64,000 bases of DNA from Chitinophagaceae bacterium UBA1930 (GCA_002337145.1 DDFK01000001.1:248001-312000); one strand, 5' to 3'; shown: positions 26,701 to 34,772, counted from the stretch's first letter. Notes: generated by a model not told the origin, from the sequence alone. Numbers and translations: made by a program.

Positions 26701-27240
26701 ATGAATCCGCATTTCAACATTAGTTTAAGTTCAACTACTTTCAGTAATAGACCGCCTATTTCTTATAAAGTACGTGAGTATTTTGAAAAGTTCATTTACT
26801 TAAACCTGCTTGAGAAAAGAAATATTATTGTAAGGTCAAAATGGCAAATACTATTCTCGATTTCCTTTGTAGAAGAAGGACCAAGATATAAATCAACACA
26901 TCTATTCTTAGCAAAAAATCCAAGAACATTAACCAAAGAAACTATTAAAATATACGAAATCTTAATTCCATTAAAATTATTAGACAACACAACAGATCAT
27001 TATTTAAAAACAATAGAATTATTGTTTGAAGCTTTAACGATATTCTTTACTACGAACTTTAAGCGTATTCGAAAGCAAGACATGGATGAACTTTGGAAAA
27101 TGGTTGATATTCAATACTTGCTGACTCTACCATATCCAGCACCCAAAATTGAGCAAAAATATGCAACAGATAGAATTGACGAGGAAGGGAATGTAATTGA
27201 TTTTATTGCAGAATTAAGATCAAAGGGTTTTAGTGTATAG
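26701..27240 (+). CDS. AT-rich hypothetical protein
   Basis: A 179-residue protein with ATG start and no recognised family. Base composition is clearly more AT-rich than both neighbours (runs such as AAAATTATTAGACAACA, codons ATT, AAA, TTA), which suggests recent transfer. The sequence is rich in Ile, Lys, Leu and Phe with no signal peptide; helices are likely around residues 80-115. It ends one base before the convergent kmo stop. An immunity- or defence-type role is conceivable but there is no direct evidence. Confidence 0.55.
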   Translation: MNPHFNISLSSTTFSNRPPISYKVREYFEKFIYLNLLEKRNIIVRSKWQILFSISFVEEGPRYKSTHLFLAKNPRTLTKETIKIYEILIPLKLLDNTTDHYLKTIELLFEALTIFFTTNFKRIRKQDMDELWKMVDIQYLLTLPYPAPKIEQKYATDRIDEEGNVIDFIAELRSKGFSV

Positions 27241-27241
27241 A

Positions 27242-28582
27242 TTAATCTAATTGCTCCAAAATCATCCGCTCCACTTCTTCACTCTCCCACTTGTTTTCAA
27301 TATCAGGCAACTGCATAATGCTTTGCATAATGGCTTCCTGTTTTTGCCCGCGTAGCAATGCTTCGCTGTAGCGGATATGTGGCGAGAAAGTAACCTGCGA
27401 ATAAGCAGGAATCCACAACTCGGGATATTTTTTATGCAGCTCGGCTTCTATTTTTTTCTGCAACAAAAATTTGGGGTCTGCAGTGCGTTCACGCATTTCG
27501 GTAAAATTGTTCACGGCCAAATCTGCAATGGCATCCGCATCGGGTTTACGTAGCGTTTGGTATTGCTGCAAAATGGTTGCCCAGTCATCGCCATTGGTTT
27601 CCATCAATTCATCCAATATTCTACAATCTTCAAAACCGCAATTCATACCTTGGCCAAAGAAGGGAACAATGGCATGTGCTGCATCACCAATCAATGCAAA
27701 CCTGTCATCACGCACCCAGGGAAAACATTTTACCGTAACCAGCGACGATGTTGGGTTATGGAAAAATTCATTTACATAATCAGGCATTAAAGGCACCGCA
27801 TCGGGAAAGGTGGCTTCAAAAAATGCTGCCGCTTTTTCTTTGGTATCCAGTTTTGAAAATGAGAGATCACCTTCAAAGGGAAAGAACAAAGTACAGGTAA
27901 AAGTCTTATCTAGATTAGGCAAAGCAATCATCATGTAATCCTTGCGAGGCCATATATGCAGGGCATTTACTTCCAATGCAAAATTGCCATCGGGTGTTGG
28001 CGGTATGGTCAGTTCTTTGTAACCGCAATCAATATAGTATTGGTTGTAGTCAAATTTTTGGTGATGCAGTTGCTGTTGTAAACGTGCGGCGGAGAAAGCA
28101 CCATCGGAACCGAATAGAAGATCAAAGTTTAAAGTTTGAAGTTGCAAGTTGGGGTCTTCGAAAATGATTTCGTTTTTCTTCCAATCTATAGCCGTGCATT
28201 TTTGATTGAAGTGTATTTCGATGCCATGCTTCTCTGCAAGGTCCATCAGCTTCATGTTCAACGTGGCCCTTGAAACAGAATTGATGTACTGCCCTTCTTT
28301 ACCATAAGGCTGGTAAGCATGTGTACCATCTGCATTGTGTATGTAACGTCCATGCATGGGTATGCATATTTCCTTTATGTCATCGGCCAGGCCAACTTTT
28401 TCCAATGCCAGCAAACCCCTGTCGCTTAATGCAAGGTTGATGGAACGTCCAGCACTCATCTGTTCCTTACGCATATCGTTTCTGCGTTCGTATATGGAAA
28501 CTTTATGCCCACGCTTTGCTAGATAAATAGACAGTAATGAACCAACCAAACCTGCTCCAACTATTGTGATTTCTTTCTTCAT
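27242..28582 (-). CDS. kmo: kynurenine 3-monooxygenase
   Basis: A 446-residue FAD monooxygenase that hydroxylates L-kynurenine to 3-hydroxykynurenine with NADPH and O2. The N-terminal dinucleotide fold is IVGAGLVGSLLSIYLAKRG (G9-x-G11-x-x-G14), GSDGAFSAAR is the second FAD motif, and GDAAHAIVPFFGQGMNCGFE is diagnostic of KMO. Length matches the family. A stretch encoding NLQLQTLNFDLL just before GSDGA is made of four 7-bp DNA repeats like those in intergenic arrays; homologues vary in this linker. It is the last gene of the minus-strand kynurenine operon. Confidence 0.95.
   Translation of the reverse strand: MKKEITIVGAGLVGSLLSIYLAKRGHKVSIYERRNDMRKEQMSAGRSINLALSDRGLLALEKVGLADDIKEICIPMHGRYIHNADGTHAYQPYGKEGQYINSVSRATLNMKLMDLAEKHGIEIHFNQKCTAIDWKKNEIIFEDPNLQLQTLNFDLLFGSDGAFSAARLQQQLHHQKFDYNQYYIDCGYKELTIPPTPDGNFALEVNALHIWPRKDYMMIALPNLDKTFTCTLFFPFEGDLSFSKLDTKEKAAAFFEATFPDAVPLMPDYVNEFFHNPTSSLVTVKCFPWVRDDRFALIGDAAHAIVPFFGQGMNCGFEDCRILDELMETNGDDWATILQQYQTLRKPDADAIADLAVNNFTEMRERTADPKFLLQKKIEAELHKKYPELWIPAYSQVTFSPHIRYSEALLRGQKQEAIMQSIMQLPDIENKWESEEVERMILEQLD
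28125..28152. repeat. heptamer repeat inside the kmo coding sequence
   Basis: Four consecutive 7-bp units: AAGTTTA, AAGTTTG, AAGTTGC, AAGTTGG. A 20-bp piece is identical, on the opposite strand, to the intergenic heptamer array at 55362-55381 near exbD. Confidence 0.7.
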
Positions 28583-28590
28583 TATAAAAA

Positions 28591-28690
28591 CGTTTATTGG
28601 TTATCCCGATAGCTATCGGGAGGTTTAATAGTTTATTAGTGAGCCCACCATTTAACCAATTACCTAATTAACAAATAAACCAGTAAACTA
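28591..28690. repeat. period-8 array with embedded palindrome
   Basis: Degenerate 8-bp units of the type TTAGTTTA on the left and TAACCAAT on the right form inverted arms in the kmo-kynU gap. The 18-bp palindrome TCCCGATAGCTATCGGGA lies inside the left arm at 28604-28621. Confidence 0.75.
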
Positions 28691-28691
28691 T

Positions 28692-29966
28692 TTAGCCAAT
28701 CAACCCACTAATAATATTTCCGAACCGCCACACATCTTCAAATGAATTGTACAAAGGCACAGGTGCCACACGCACAACATTCGGTTCACGCCAGTCTGCA
28801 ATAACACCTTGCTGCATCAATGCATCAAAAATTTTTTTGCCATCTTTCAGCATCAGCATCGAAACCTGGCAACCACGTTCGGTTTCATTGGTTGGTGTTA
28901 TTACCTCAATCAATTTTTCTTTTTGTTGTTGATTGATTTCATTTAACACGAAATGCAGGTAACCGGCCAACAGTTTACTTTTTGCATGCAATTTATCCAT
29001 ACCGGCTTCTTCAAAAATATCCAGCGATGCCTTGTGTGCAGCCATGCTCAATACAGGTGCATTGCTTAACTGCCAGCCTTCTGCTGTGGGTATGGGTTCA
29101 AAACCTTTATCCATTTTAAAGCGGGTAGCTTTTTTATAGCCCCACCAGCCAGCAAAACGTTGCATGTTTTCGTTGGCAATATGTTGTTGGTGAATAAATG
29201 CACCTGCAACACCACCCGGACCAGAATTCAAATATTTATACGAGCACCAGCAGGCAAAATCAACATTCCAATCATGTAATTTCAATTCTATATTTCCTGC
29301 TGCATGTGCCAAATCAAAACCACAGTAGGCTCCTACTTTATGTGCAGTTGCTGTAATGGTTTTCATATCAAACAACTGACCTGTATAATAGTTTACACCA
29401 CCAAACATTACCAATGCTACAGTGTCTTTATGTTGTTCAATCGTTGCCAAGATATCTTCTAATCGAATGGTATGTTCACCTGCCCTTGGCTCCACTTCAA
29501 CCACTGCATCTGCATAATCAAATCCATGAAACTTCACCTGCGATTCCAACGCATATTGGTCTGACGGAAAAGCTTTTGCTTCGCAGATAATTTTATAGCG
29601 TTGCTTGGTTGGCCTGTAAAAACTAACCATCAATAAATGCAGGTTAACCGTTAGCTGGTTCATTACCACAATTTCTTCTTCTAACGCACCAACAATGGGA
29701 GACAATAATTTGGGGAACATTTCATGGTAACTCAACCAAGGGTTCTTTGCATGAAAATGTCCTTCTACCCCATACTGCGACCAATCGTTCAACTCCTGTT
29801 GAATATAAGCAGCAGTTGACTTTGGCTGAAGCCCTAAAGAGTTTCCCGTAAAGTAAACCGTATCTTTTCCTTCATGTTGCGGAATAAAAAATCTTGAACG
29901 GAAGTCTTTTAATGGATCCTGTTCATCTAAATTTTTAGCAAAAGCGATGGTGTTTTGATAATTCAT
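28692..29966 (-). CDS. kynU: kynureninase
   Basis: A 424-residue PLP enzyme that cleaves 3-hydroxykynurenine to 3-hydroxyanthranilate and alanine. The Schiff-base lysine is K244 in CWCSYKYLNSGPG, and FDLAHAAGN carries the Asp that holds the pyridine nitrogen. The N-terminal YFTGNSLGLQPKS is typical of kynureninases. Length is normal. It is transcribed with kmo and RidA, but gaps of about 100 bp on each side hold period-8 repeat arrays. Confidence 0.95.
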   Translation of the reverse strand: MNYQNTIAFAKNLDEQDPLKDFRSRFFIPQHEGKDTVYFTGNSLGLQPKSTAAYIQQELNDWSQYGVEGHFHAKNPWLSYHEMFPKLLSPIVGALEEEIVVMNQLTVNLHLLMVSFYRPTKQRYKIICEAKAFPSDQYALESQVKFHGFDYADAVVEVEPRAGEHTIRLEDILATIEQHKDTVALVMFGGVNYYTGQLFDMKTITATAHKVGAYCGFDLAHAAGNIELKLHDWNVDFACWCSYKYLNSGPGGVAGAFIHQQHIANENMQRFAGWWGYKKATRFKMDKGFEPIPTAEGWQLSNAPVLSMAAHKASLDIFEEAGMDKLHAKSKLLAGYLHFVLNEINQQQKEKLIEVITPTNETERGCQVSMLMLKDGKKIFDALMQQGVIADWREPNVVRVAPVPLYNSFEDVWRFGNIISGLIG

Positions 29967-29969
29967 CTT

Positions 29970-30065
29970 TTGGGTTTATTCGTTTATTGGTTCATTGGTT
30001 AATTAGTTTATTAGTTAATTGGCAGGATGCCCTACGCGTAAAACACTAATTAACCAATTAACTAT
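29970..30065. repeat. period-8 inverted array between kynU and RidA
   Basis: Left arm of 8-bp units (TTGGTTCA, TTGGTTAA, TTAGTTTA, TTAGTTAA), a unique loop CAGGATGCCCTACGCG, and a right arm (TAACCAAT, TAACTATT). The arms are reverse complements in consensus. Confidence 0.75.
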
Positions 30066-30488
30066 TTAACCTCCTTCCACCGTGGCAATTACTTTCAACT
30101 CAATAGCAATAGGTGTAGGCAGGCTCAATACTTCTACCGTGGTCCTGCATGCCTGTACATCTTTAAAATATTCGCCGTAAATTTTGTTGTAGATAGGGAA
30201 ATCCTTTTTCATGTTGGTTAAGAAAACAGTTACATCTACAATGTTGTTCCAACTGCTGTTGCTTGCTTCCAGTACGGCTTTTACATTGGCAAAAACAGAA
30301 TGGCATTCGGCTTCAATATCGTAACTGGCAATGTTTCCTTTTTCATCCAATTGCAGGCCAGGTATGGAATTGTCTTTGGCACTACGCGGACCAATGCCCG
30401 ACAGGAACAAGAGGTTGCCTACACGCCTTGCATGTGGGTAGGCACCTAAAGGTTTTGCAGCAGTTTCGGTTTTTATTATTTCGCTCAT
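30066..30488 (-). CDS. RidA-family protein, probable 2-aminomuconate deaminase
   Basis: A 140-residue YjgF/RidA/UK114 protein. Family features are GAYPHARRVGNLLFLSG, SYDIEAECHSVFANVK and TVEVLSLPTPIAIELKVIATV; the Arg before the C-terminal strand appears here in ACRTTVEV. General RidA proteins deaminate reactive enamines; those inside kynurenine clusters are assigned to 2-aminomuconate deamination to 4-oxalocrotonate (AmnD type). The assignment rests on context beside the semialdehyde dehydrogenase and ACMSD genes. Confidence 0.8.
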   Translation of the reverse strand: MSEIIKTETAAKPLGAYPHARRVGNLLFLSGIGPRSAKDNSIPGLQLDEKGNIASYDIEAECHSVFANVKAVLEASNSSWNNIVDVTVFLTNMKKDFPIYNKIYGEYFKDVQACRTTVEVLSLPTPIAIELKVIATVEGG

Positions 30489-30503
30489 TAATTATTTGTT
30501 TGC

Positions 30504-30944
30504 TTATCTAATAAACACTTGCTCCTTCTTGTCCAATGCATCGCTTAACCAATTGGGGTTTATCAATGCCATGTCAGCAGGTATATTATTGAGGTTAAAA
30601 AATTTCAGTTCCTGCGTTTCATCGTTTGAAAAATTTAATGGTATCGTACCATGCAGTTTTGCTTCAAAGTAGGAAGTAATGTATTGAACTGTTCTGCTGC
30701 CGTATGTATAGGTCTGCGATTTGGGCGAAGAATACACACCAATAAAACGTACAATATTTGCATCGCTATCAGTTTCTTCCTTGATCTCCCTTAGTATGGC
30801 ATCTTCAACCGTTTCACCAAATTCAACATGGCCCGATATGATGCACCACTTGTTTACATCCTTGCGTTTCTGCAAAAGGATTTCGCCTTTGCTATTAAAA
30901 ATTGCTGCTGCAACTGCGGGCAATATCTGTTGATGGCTATTCAC
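30504..30944 (-). CDS. Nudix hydrolase
   Basis: A 146-residue Nudix protein with a GTG start. The Nudix box is GHVEFGETVEDAILREIKEE, with the catalytic REIKEE helix intact; the usual late glycine of the box is an Asp (TDSD). Nudix enzymes hydrolyse nucleoside diphosphates linked to another moiety. Position inside a kynurenine operon, 15 bp from RidA and 18 bp from the dehydrogenase, hints at a role linked to NAD or CoA metabolites, but no substrate can be read from the sequence. Confidence 0.88.
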   Translation of the reverse strand: MNSHQQILPAVAAAIFNSKGEILLQKRKDVNKWCIISGHVEFGETVEDAILREIKEETDSDANIVRFIGVYSSPKSQTYTYGSRTVQYITSYFEAKLHGTIPLNFSNDETQELKFFNLNNIPADMALINPNWLSDALDKKEQVFIR

Positions 30945-30962
30945 TGTAAATTATTTTAGTTG

Positions 30963-32435
30963 CTATAATTCAATACATACATTTTTTGTCTCTGTAAAAA
31001 ACTTCAACGCATCCCAACCGCCTTCCCTGCCAACGCCACTGTTTTTAACGCCGCCAAACGGTGTACGCAAATCACGTAGCAGCCAACAGTTGATCCAGGT
31101 GATACCTGTTTGCACCTTGGCTGCTATACGGTTGGCCTTGGATATATCCTGCGTCCATATAGTTGCGGCCAAACCATAGTTGCTGGCATTGGCCAATTGC
31201 AAAGCCTGTTCTTCTGTTGTAAAAGATTGCAGCGTAACAACCGGCCCAAAAATTTCTTCCATATTTGTTTTGGCACCTGCACCCAAACCTTCCATAACTG
31301 TGGGTTGTATAAAATAACCATTGCCGCATCTGCCTTTTACTGTTACTGCATTGCCACCACATAAAATAGTTGCACCTTCCTGCTTTGCGGTTTCAATGCA
31401 GGCCATTACTTTATCAAAATGCAGTTTGCTTACAATGGCCCCTTGTCTGGATGTATCCTGCAAAGGATCGCCAATGGTCAATGCTTTTACCTGTTCAACA
31501 AAAGCGGCTTTGAATTTTTCATAGATGCTTTCTTCAATTAAGATTCTACTGGTGCATAAACATATCTGCCCCTGGTTGGTGAATGATGAGCGGATGGTTT
31601 CTTTCATCATTTTTTCCCAGCCGATAGCTATCGGCTCACAATCGGCAAAAATGATGGCGGCATTTTTACCACCAAGCTCCAGCGACAGTTTCTTGAACAT
31701 AGGTGCAGCAATAGATGCAATACGCTCACCCGCCCTTGTACTGCCTGTAAACGAAATGGCTTTAATGGCCTTGTGCTGTACAATGGCTTCGCCACAATTG
31801 GGGCCGGTGCCATGTACAATATTCAATACGCCATTAGGCAAGCCTGCTTCCTTACAAATTTTTGACAGCAGGTAAGCTGTAACAGGTGTTACTTCACTGG
31901 GCTTTGCAATTACACAGTTGCCTGCAGCAATAGCTGGAGCAATCTTCCAGGTAAAAAGGTACAAAGGCAAATTCCATGGAGATATGCAACCCACCACACC
32001 AATGGGCTGACGCAAAGTATAATTGATGGCTTTGTCTTCCATGCTATGGCTCTCGCTTGCAAAATGCATGATGCCCGTTGCAAAAAAACGGAAGTTGGAT
32101 GATGCCCTCGGTATGTCCATGCGTTTGCTCAGCCACAATGGTTTACCATTATCGTTTGTTTCGGCCAATGCAAGTGCTTCTATATGTTCATCAATCAGTT
32201 CGGCTATGCGGTTCAGTATCTTGAAGCGTTCCTCAACAGGTGTTACGCTCCATGATGCAAAAGCTTTTTGTGCTGCAAGTACGGCTGCTTCCACATCCTG
32301 TTCATCGCTATCGGGTATCTGTGCGTATACTTCGGCAGTAGCGGGGTTGATGCAATCGATGTATTGGTTACTTAACGGAGCAATAAGGTTGCCTCCAATA
32401 AAATTTTCTAAATGATATGGTATGGATAGGTTCAT
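30963..32435 (-). CDS. 2-aminomuconic 6-semialdehyde dehydrogenase (ALDH8-like)
   Basis: A 490-residue NAD-dependent aldehyde dehydrogenase. The general base is E253 in LELGGKN, the nucleophile is C292 in NQGQICLC, and FTGSTRAGERIA is the cofactor loop. The motif SSFTNQGQICLCTSRI and its neighbours fit ALDH8A1/AmnC enzymes that oxidise 2-aminomuconate semialdehyde to 2-aminomuconate. Residues 268-272 (PIAIG) appear to be a five-residue insertion encoded by the palindrome GCCGATAGCTATCGGC, lying in a surface helix region before the catalytic motif. It is second in the operon. Confidence 0.88.
   Translation of the reverse strand: MNLSIPYHLENFIGGNLIAPLSNQYIDCINPATAEVYAQIPDSDEQDVEAAVLAAQKAFASWSVTPVEERFKILNRIAELIDEHIEALALAETNDNGKPLWLSKRMDIPRASSNFRFFATGIMHFASESHSMEDKAINYTLRQPIGVVGCISPWNLPLYLFTWKIAPAIAAGNCVIAKPSEVTPVTAYLLSKICKEAGLPNGVLNIVHGTGPNCGEAIVQHKAIKAISFTGSTRAGERIASIAAPMFKKLSLELGGKNAAIIFADCEPIAIGWEKMMKETIRSSFTNQGQICLCTSRILIEESIYEKFKAAFVEQVKALTIGDPLQDTSRQGAIVSKLHFDKVMACIETAKQEGATILCGGNAVTVKGRCGNGYFIQPTVMEGLGAGAKTNMEEIFGPVVTLQSFTTEEQALQLANASNYGLAATIWTQDISKANRIAAKVQTGITWINCWLLRDLRTPFGGVKNSGVGREGGWDALKFFTETKNVCIEL
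31619..31636. repeat. palindromic repeat inserted in the ALDH coding sequence
   Basis: AGCCGATAGCTATCGGCT is a perfect 18-bp palindrome sharing the 14-bp core CCGATAGCTATCGG with the intergenic copies at 28604, 33530, 36147 and 49200. It is in frame and encodes EPIAIG. Confidence 0.8.
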
Positions 32436-32541
32436 TGGTTTACTAGTTAATTGGTTAACTGGTTAATTCGTGAGCAGGTTTTTATTAATGGGCTAACCAG
32501 TTAACCAATACACTAATTAACTAATCAACCAATTAACCTTT
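32436..32541. repeat. period-8 inverted array between ALDH and SDR
   Basis: Left arm of units such as CTAGTTAA, TTGGTTAA, CTGGTTAA; a loop with CGTGAGCAGG; right arm of units TTAACCAA, TTAACTAA, TCAACCAA. The arms are reverse complements in consensus. Confidence 0.78.
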
Positions 32542-32543
32542 TC

Positions 32544-33329
32544 CTACATACTACCCGTTCTGCCACCATCAACCGGAATATTCACCCCATTAACATAAGA
32601 TGCCGCAGGCGATGCAAGAAATGCCACTACGTTACCCAACTCACCTGGTTCCGCAAAACGTTTCATGGGAATTTCCTTTTTCATTTCTTCTTCCACCGCA
32701 TCAACGCTTGTATTTTTTTTACCTGCATTGTTCTGTATAATGGATTGCAACCTGCCGGTTGATGTGGCCCCTGGCAGTACATTGTTTACCGTAATATTGA
32801 ACTGTCCCAGTTCATTGGCCATGGTCTTGCTCCAACTGGCAACCGCACCACGTATGGTATTGGATACACCAAGATTGGGTAAAGGTATTTTTACCGATGT
32901 GGAAATGATATTGATGATCCTGCCGTAACCTGCTGCCTTCATACCTGGCACAACGGCTTTGGTAAGTATATGGTTGCAGATCAAATGGCGGTTGAATGTG
33001 TTGATGAAATCTTCTTCATTGGCTGTGGCTATGGGCCCACCGTTAGGCCCACCGGAATTGTTGACCAAAACATGCACCGCATTGGTTGCAACATAGTTTT
33101 CAATTACTTCTTTTACGGTTTCAGGTTTATCAAAATCTGCCACCAGATAATTATGCTGCTGGTTGAACGGTGTACTTAGTTGTTTCAATGCTTCTTGAAG
33201 CGAAGCCTCGTTGCGTGCCATTAAAATACAGGTTGCACCCAGGTCCGCCAGTTCAATGGCAGATGCCAGCCCAATGCCCTGGGTACTGCCGCAAACAATT
33301 GCTGTTTTATTTTGGAGAGAAAGGTTCAT
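32544..33329 (-). CDS. short-chain dehydrogenase/reductase
   Basis: A 261-residue classical-type SDR starting at MNLSLQNK (ATG 33329). The cofactor motif is CGSTQGIGLASA (G-x3-G-x-G), and LVNNSGGPNGG is the NNAG region. In the catalytic region, IINIISTSV supplies the Ser, but the Tyr-x3-Lys position reads SNTIRGAVASWSKTMA, so the catalytic Tyr appears replaced, placing it in a divergent SDR subgroup. Such SDRs recur in kynurenine clusters of Bacteroidota. Its reaction in the pathway is not established. It is the first gene of the minus-strand operon. Confidence 0.82.
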   Translation of the reverse strand: MNLSLQNKTAIVCGSTQGIGLASAIELADLGATCILMARNEASLQEALKQLSTPFNQQHNYLVADFDKPETVKEVIENYVATNAVHVLVNNSGGPNGGPIATANEEDFINTFNRHLICNHILTKAVVPGMKAAGYGRIINIISTSVKIPLPNLGVSNTIRGAVASWSKTMANELGQFNITVNNVLPGATSTGRLQSIIQNNAGKKNTSVDAVEEEMKKEIPMKRFAEPGELGNVVAFLASPAASYVNGVNIPVDGGRTGSM

Positions 33330-33447
33330 CTTTGTAAACAAGTGTTAGTTTTCAAATGTAAAGTTTGTTACGCACTAGATAAAAGGTTTTTTGTATCAAG
33401 AACGGGTTGCTGAAAAAGGAAGGTAAAAGATCAGCTTTATTCAAATC

Positions 33448-33478
33448 GCTGATGGGTGCGACGCCGAGAAAGCTGATG
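33448..33478 (+). repeat. dispersed GATGGGTGCGACGCC element, copy B
   Basis: GCTGATGGGTGCGACGCC followed by GAGAAAGCTGATG. It lies in the divergent gap between the SDR and HAO genes. Confidence 0.75.
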
Positions 33479-33500
33479 TACATTCCATAGCCGGCCATAA

Positions 33501-33562
33501 AAAGCAATTAACTAATAAACGAATTAACCTCCCGATAGCTATCGGGATAACCAATAAACTTC
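33501..33562. repeat. period-8 array split by the CCCGATAGCTATCGGG palindrome
   Basis: Units CTAATAAA, CGAATTAA, then TCCCGATAGCTATCGGGA at 33530-33547, then TAACCAAT. The palindrome appears inserted into, or substituted for, an array unit, as at 28604. It ends 5 bp before the HAO start. Confidence 0.75.
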
Positions 33563-33567
33563 AAACC

Positions 33568-34092
33568 ATGCCAGTTACACCACCTTTTAACCTGAAGAAA
33601 TGGATAGATGACAACCGCGATTTGCTGAAGCCACCCGTAGGCAACAAATGTGTGTATGCTGATGCGGAGAACTTTATTGTAATGGTAGTTGGTGGACCGA
33701 ACGCCAGAAAGGATTACCATTTTAATGAAACAGAAGAACTGTATTACCAGATTGAAGGTGATATTGTGGTAAAGATTATTGATGATGGTGTGTTTAAAGA
33801 TATTGCCATTAAGGAAGGCGAAATGTTCCTGCTGCCGCCAAGAACGCCGCACTCACCGCAACGCGGACCGAACACTGTTGGACTGGTGATTGAAAAGAAA
33901 CGCGAAACCGAAGACGATGGTTTTATCTGGTTCTGCGAAAACTGTGGCAATAAACTGTACGAAGAAACCTTGCATGTAGATGATATTGTAACGCAACTGC
34001 CCCCCGTAATGAACAGGTTTTGGGAAGACACCATGAAAAGAACATGTGATAAGTGCGGAACGGTGATGCAGGCTCCGGTGAAGAGAAGTTAA
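33568..34092 (+). CDS. nbaC: 3-hydroxyanthranilate 3,4-dioxygenase
   Basis: A 174-residue cupin dioxygenase that opens the ring of 3-hydroxyanthranilate to 2-amino-3-carboxymuconate semialdehyde. The Fe(II) ligands are H51, E57 and H95 (DYHFNETEE, PRTPHSPQR), with substrate arginines R47 and R99. A C-terminal rubredoxin-like site C123, C126, C160 and C163 is present, as in bacterial enzymes and absent from the animal ones. Length is normal. It is divergent from the SDR-to-kmo operon and is followed by the repeat-flanked four-helix-bundle gene, then ACMSD. Confidence 0.95.
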   Translation: MPVTPPFNLKKWIDDNRDLLKPPVGNKCVYADAENFIVMVVGGPNARKDYHFNETEELYYQIEGDIVVKIIDDGVFKDIAIKEGEMFLLPPRTPHSPQRGPNTVGLVIEKKRETEDDGFIWFCENCGNKLYEETLHVDDIVTQLPPVMNRFWEDTMKRTCDKCGTVMQAPVKRS

Positions 34093-34170
34093 TTGGTTAA
34101 TTGGTGATCGGAGCGAAGGTTATGGTTAATGGGTTTATTGGTTAATGGGTGATTGTAGCGGAGATGGGTA
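34093..34170 (+). repeat. left period-8 arm flanking the four-helix-bundle gene
   Basis: Units such as TTAATTGG, TTAATTGG, and GGAGCGAAGGTTATGG. Its reverse complement, including CATAACCTTCGC, recurs at 34644-34765 on the other side of the gene. Confidence 0.75.
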
Positions 34171-34237
34171 AAAATAAACCAATATTTTATTGCATATGTA
34201 GAAAGTGTAAACTATTTTCATAGTCAAATTATTTTTT

Positions 34238-34621
34238 ATGGAATACACTTTGGAAAAACTGGAGGTGTACAATTTGGCCGAAATATTTTCTGATAAGGTT
34301 TGGGCAATAGTAGAAGGATGGAACTATTTCAGAAAAGATACCATCGGTAAACAAATGACAAGGTCTGCCGATTCTGTTTCAGCAAATATTGCCGAAGGTT
34401 ATGGCAGGTTCTTTTATAAAGAAAGCAAGCAGTTCTATTTTTATTCGAGGGGTTCGTTGCAGGAAACAAAAGCATGGCTATCCAAATGCCAAAGAAGAAA
34501 AATTGTTGAACAACAAACCTGCACAGAATTATTGCAAGAAGCAGATAAAATTTTACTCAAGCTAAATGCCTTTATCAAATTCGTTTCAACATCACCCAAA
34601 TTCAACCCACCAAACAAATAA
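34238..34621 (+). CDS. four-helix-bundle (S23/IVP-type) protein
   Basis: A 127-residue protein of the family first seen in intervening sequences of 23S rRNA genes, also related to the Avd accessory proteins of diversity-generating retroelements. The signature is TRSADSVSANIAEGYGR and then the GSLQETKAWL helix. It forms pentameric or oligomeric helical bundles; function is unknown. The gene sits between haao and ACMSD but has no link to the pathway, and is flanked by inverted period-8 arrays, which suggests a mobile or captured cassette. Confidence 0.85.
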   Translation: MEYTLEKLEVYNLAEIFSDKVWAIVEGWNYFRKDTIGKQMTRSADSVSANIAEGYGRFFYKESKQFYFYSRGSLQETKAWLSKCQRRKIVEQQTCTELLQEADKILLKLNAFIKFVSTSPKFNPPNK

Positions 34622-34643
34622 CCTTCCTTCGCCAAAATCAAAC

Positions 34644-34765
34644 CAATTAACCAATCAACTATTTAACCAACAACCATAACCTTCGCCCCAATAACCAATT
34701 AACCAATAACTATAACCCTCGCTCCAATCCCCAATTAACCAATCAACTAATTAACTACTAACCAC
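34644..34765. repeat. right period-8 arm flanking the four-helix-bundle gene
   Basis: Units AACCAATT, AACCAATC, AACTATTT, with CATAACCTTCGCCCC and CTATAACCCTCGCTCC inside. The end reaches the TTG start of the ACMSD gene. Confidence 0.78.
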
Positions 34766-34772
34766 TATCATT

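Noticed and set aside
34238..34621. Diversity-generating retroelement accessory gene (avd)
   Set aside because: No reverse transcriptase, template repeat or variable-repeat gene is found in the window.
34644..34765. Possible CRISPR array
   Set aside because: Units are 8 bp and degenerate, with no 25-40 bp repeat, no unique spacers of constant length and no cas genes.
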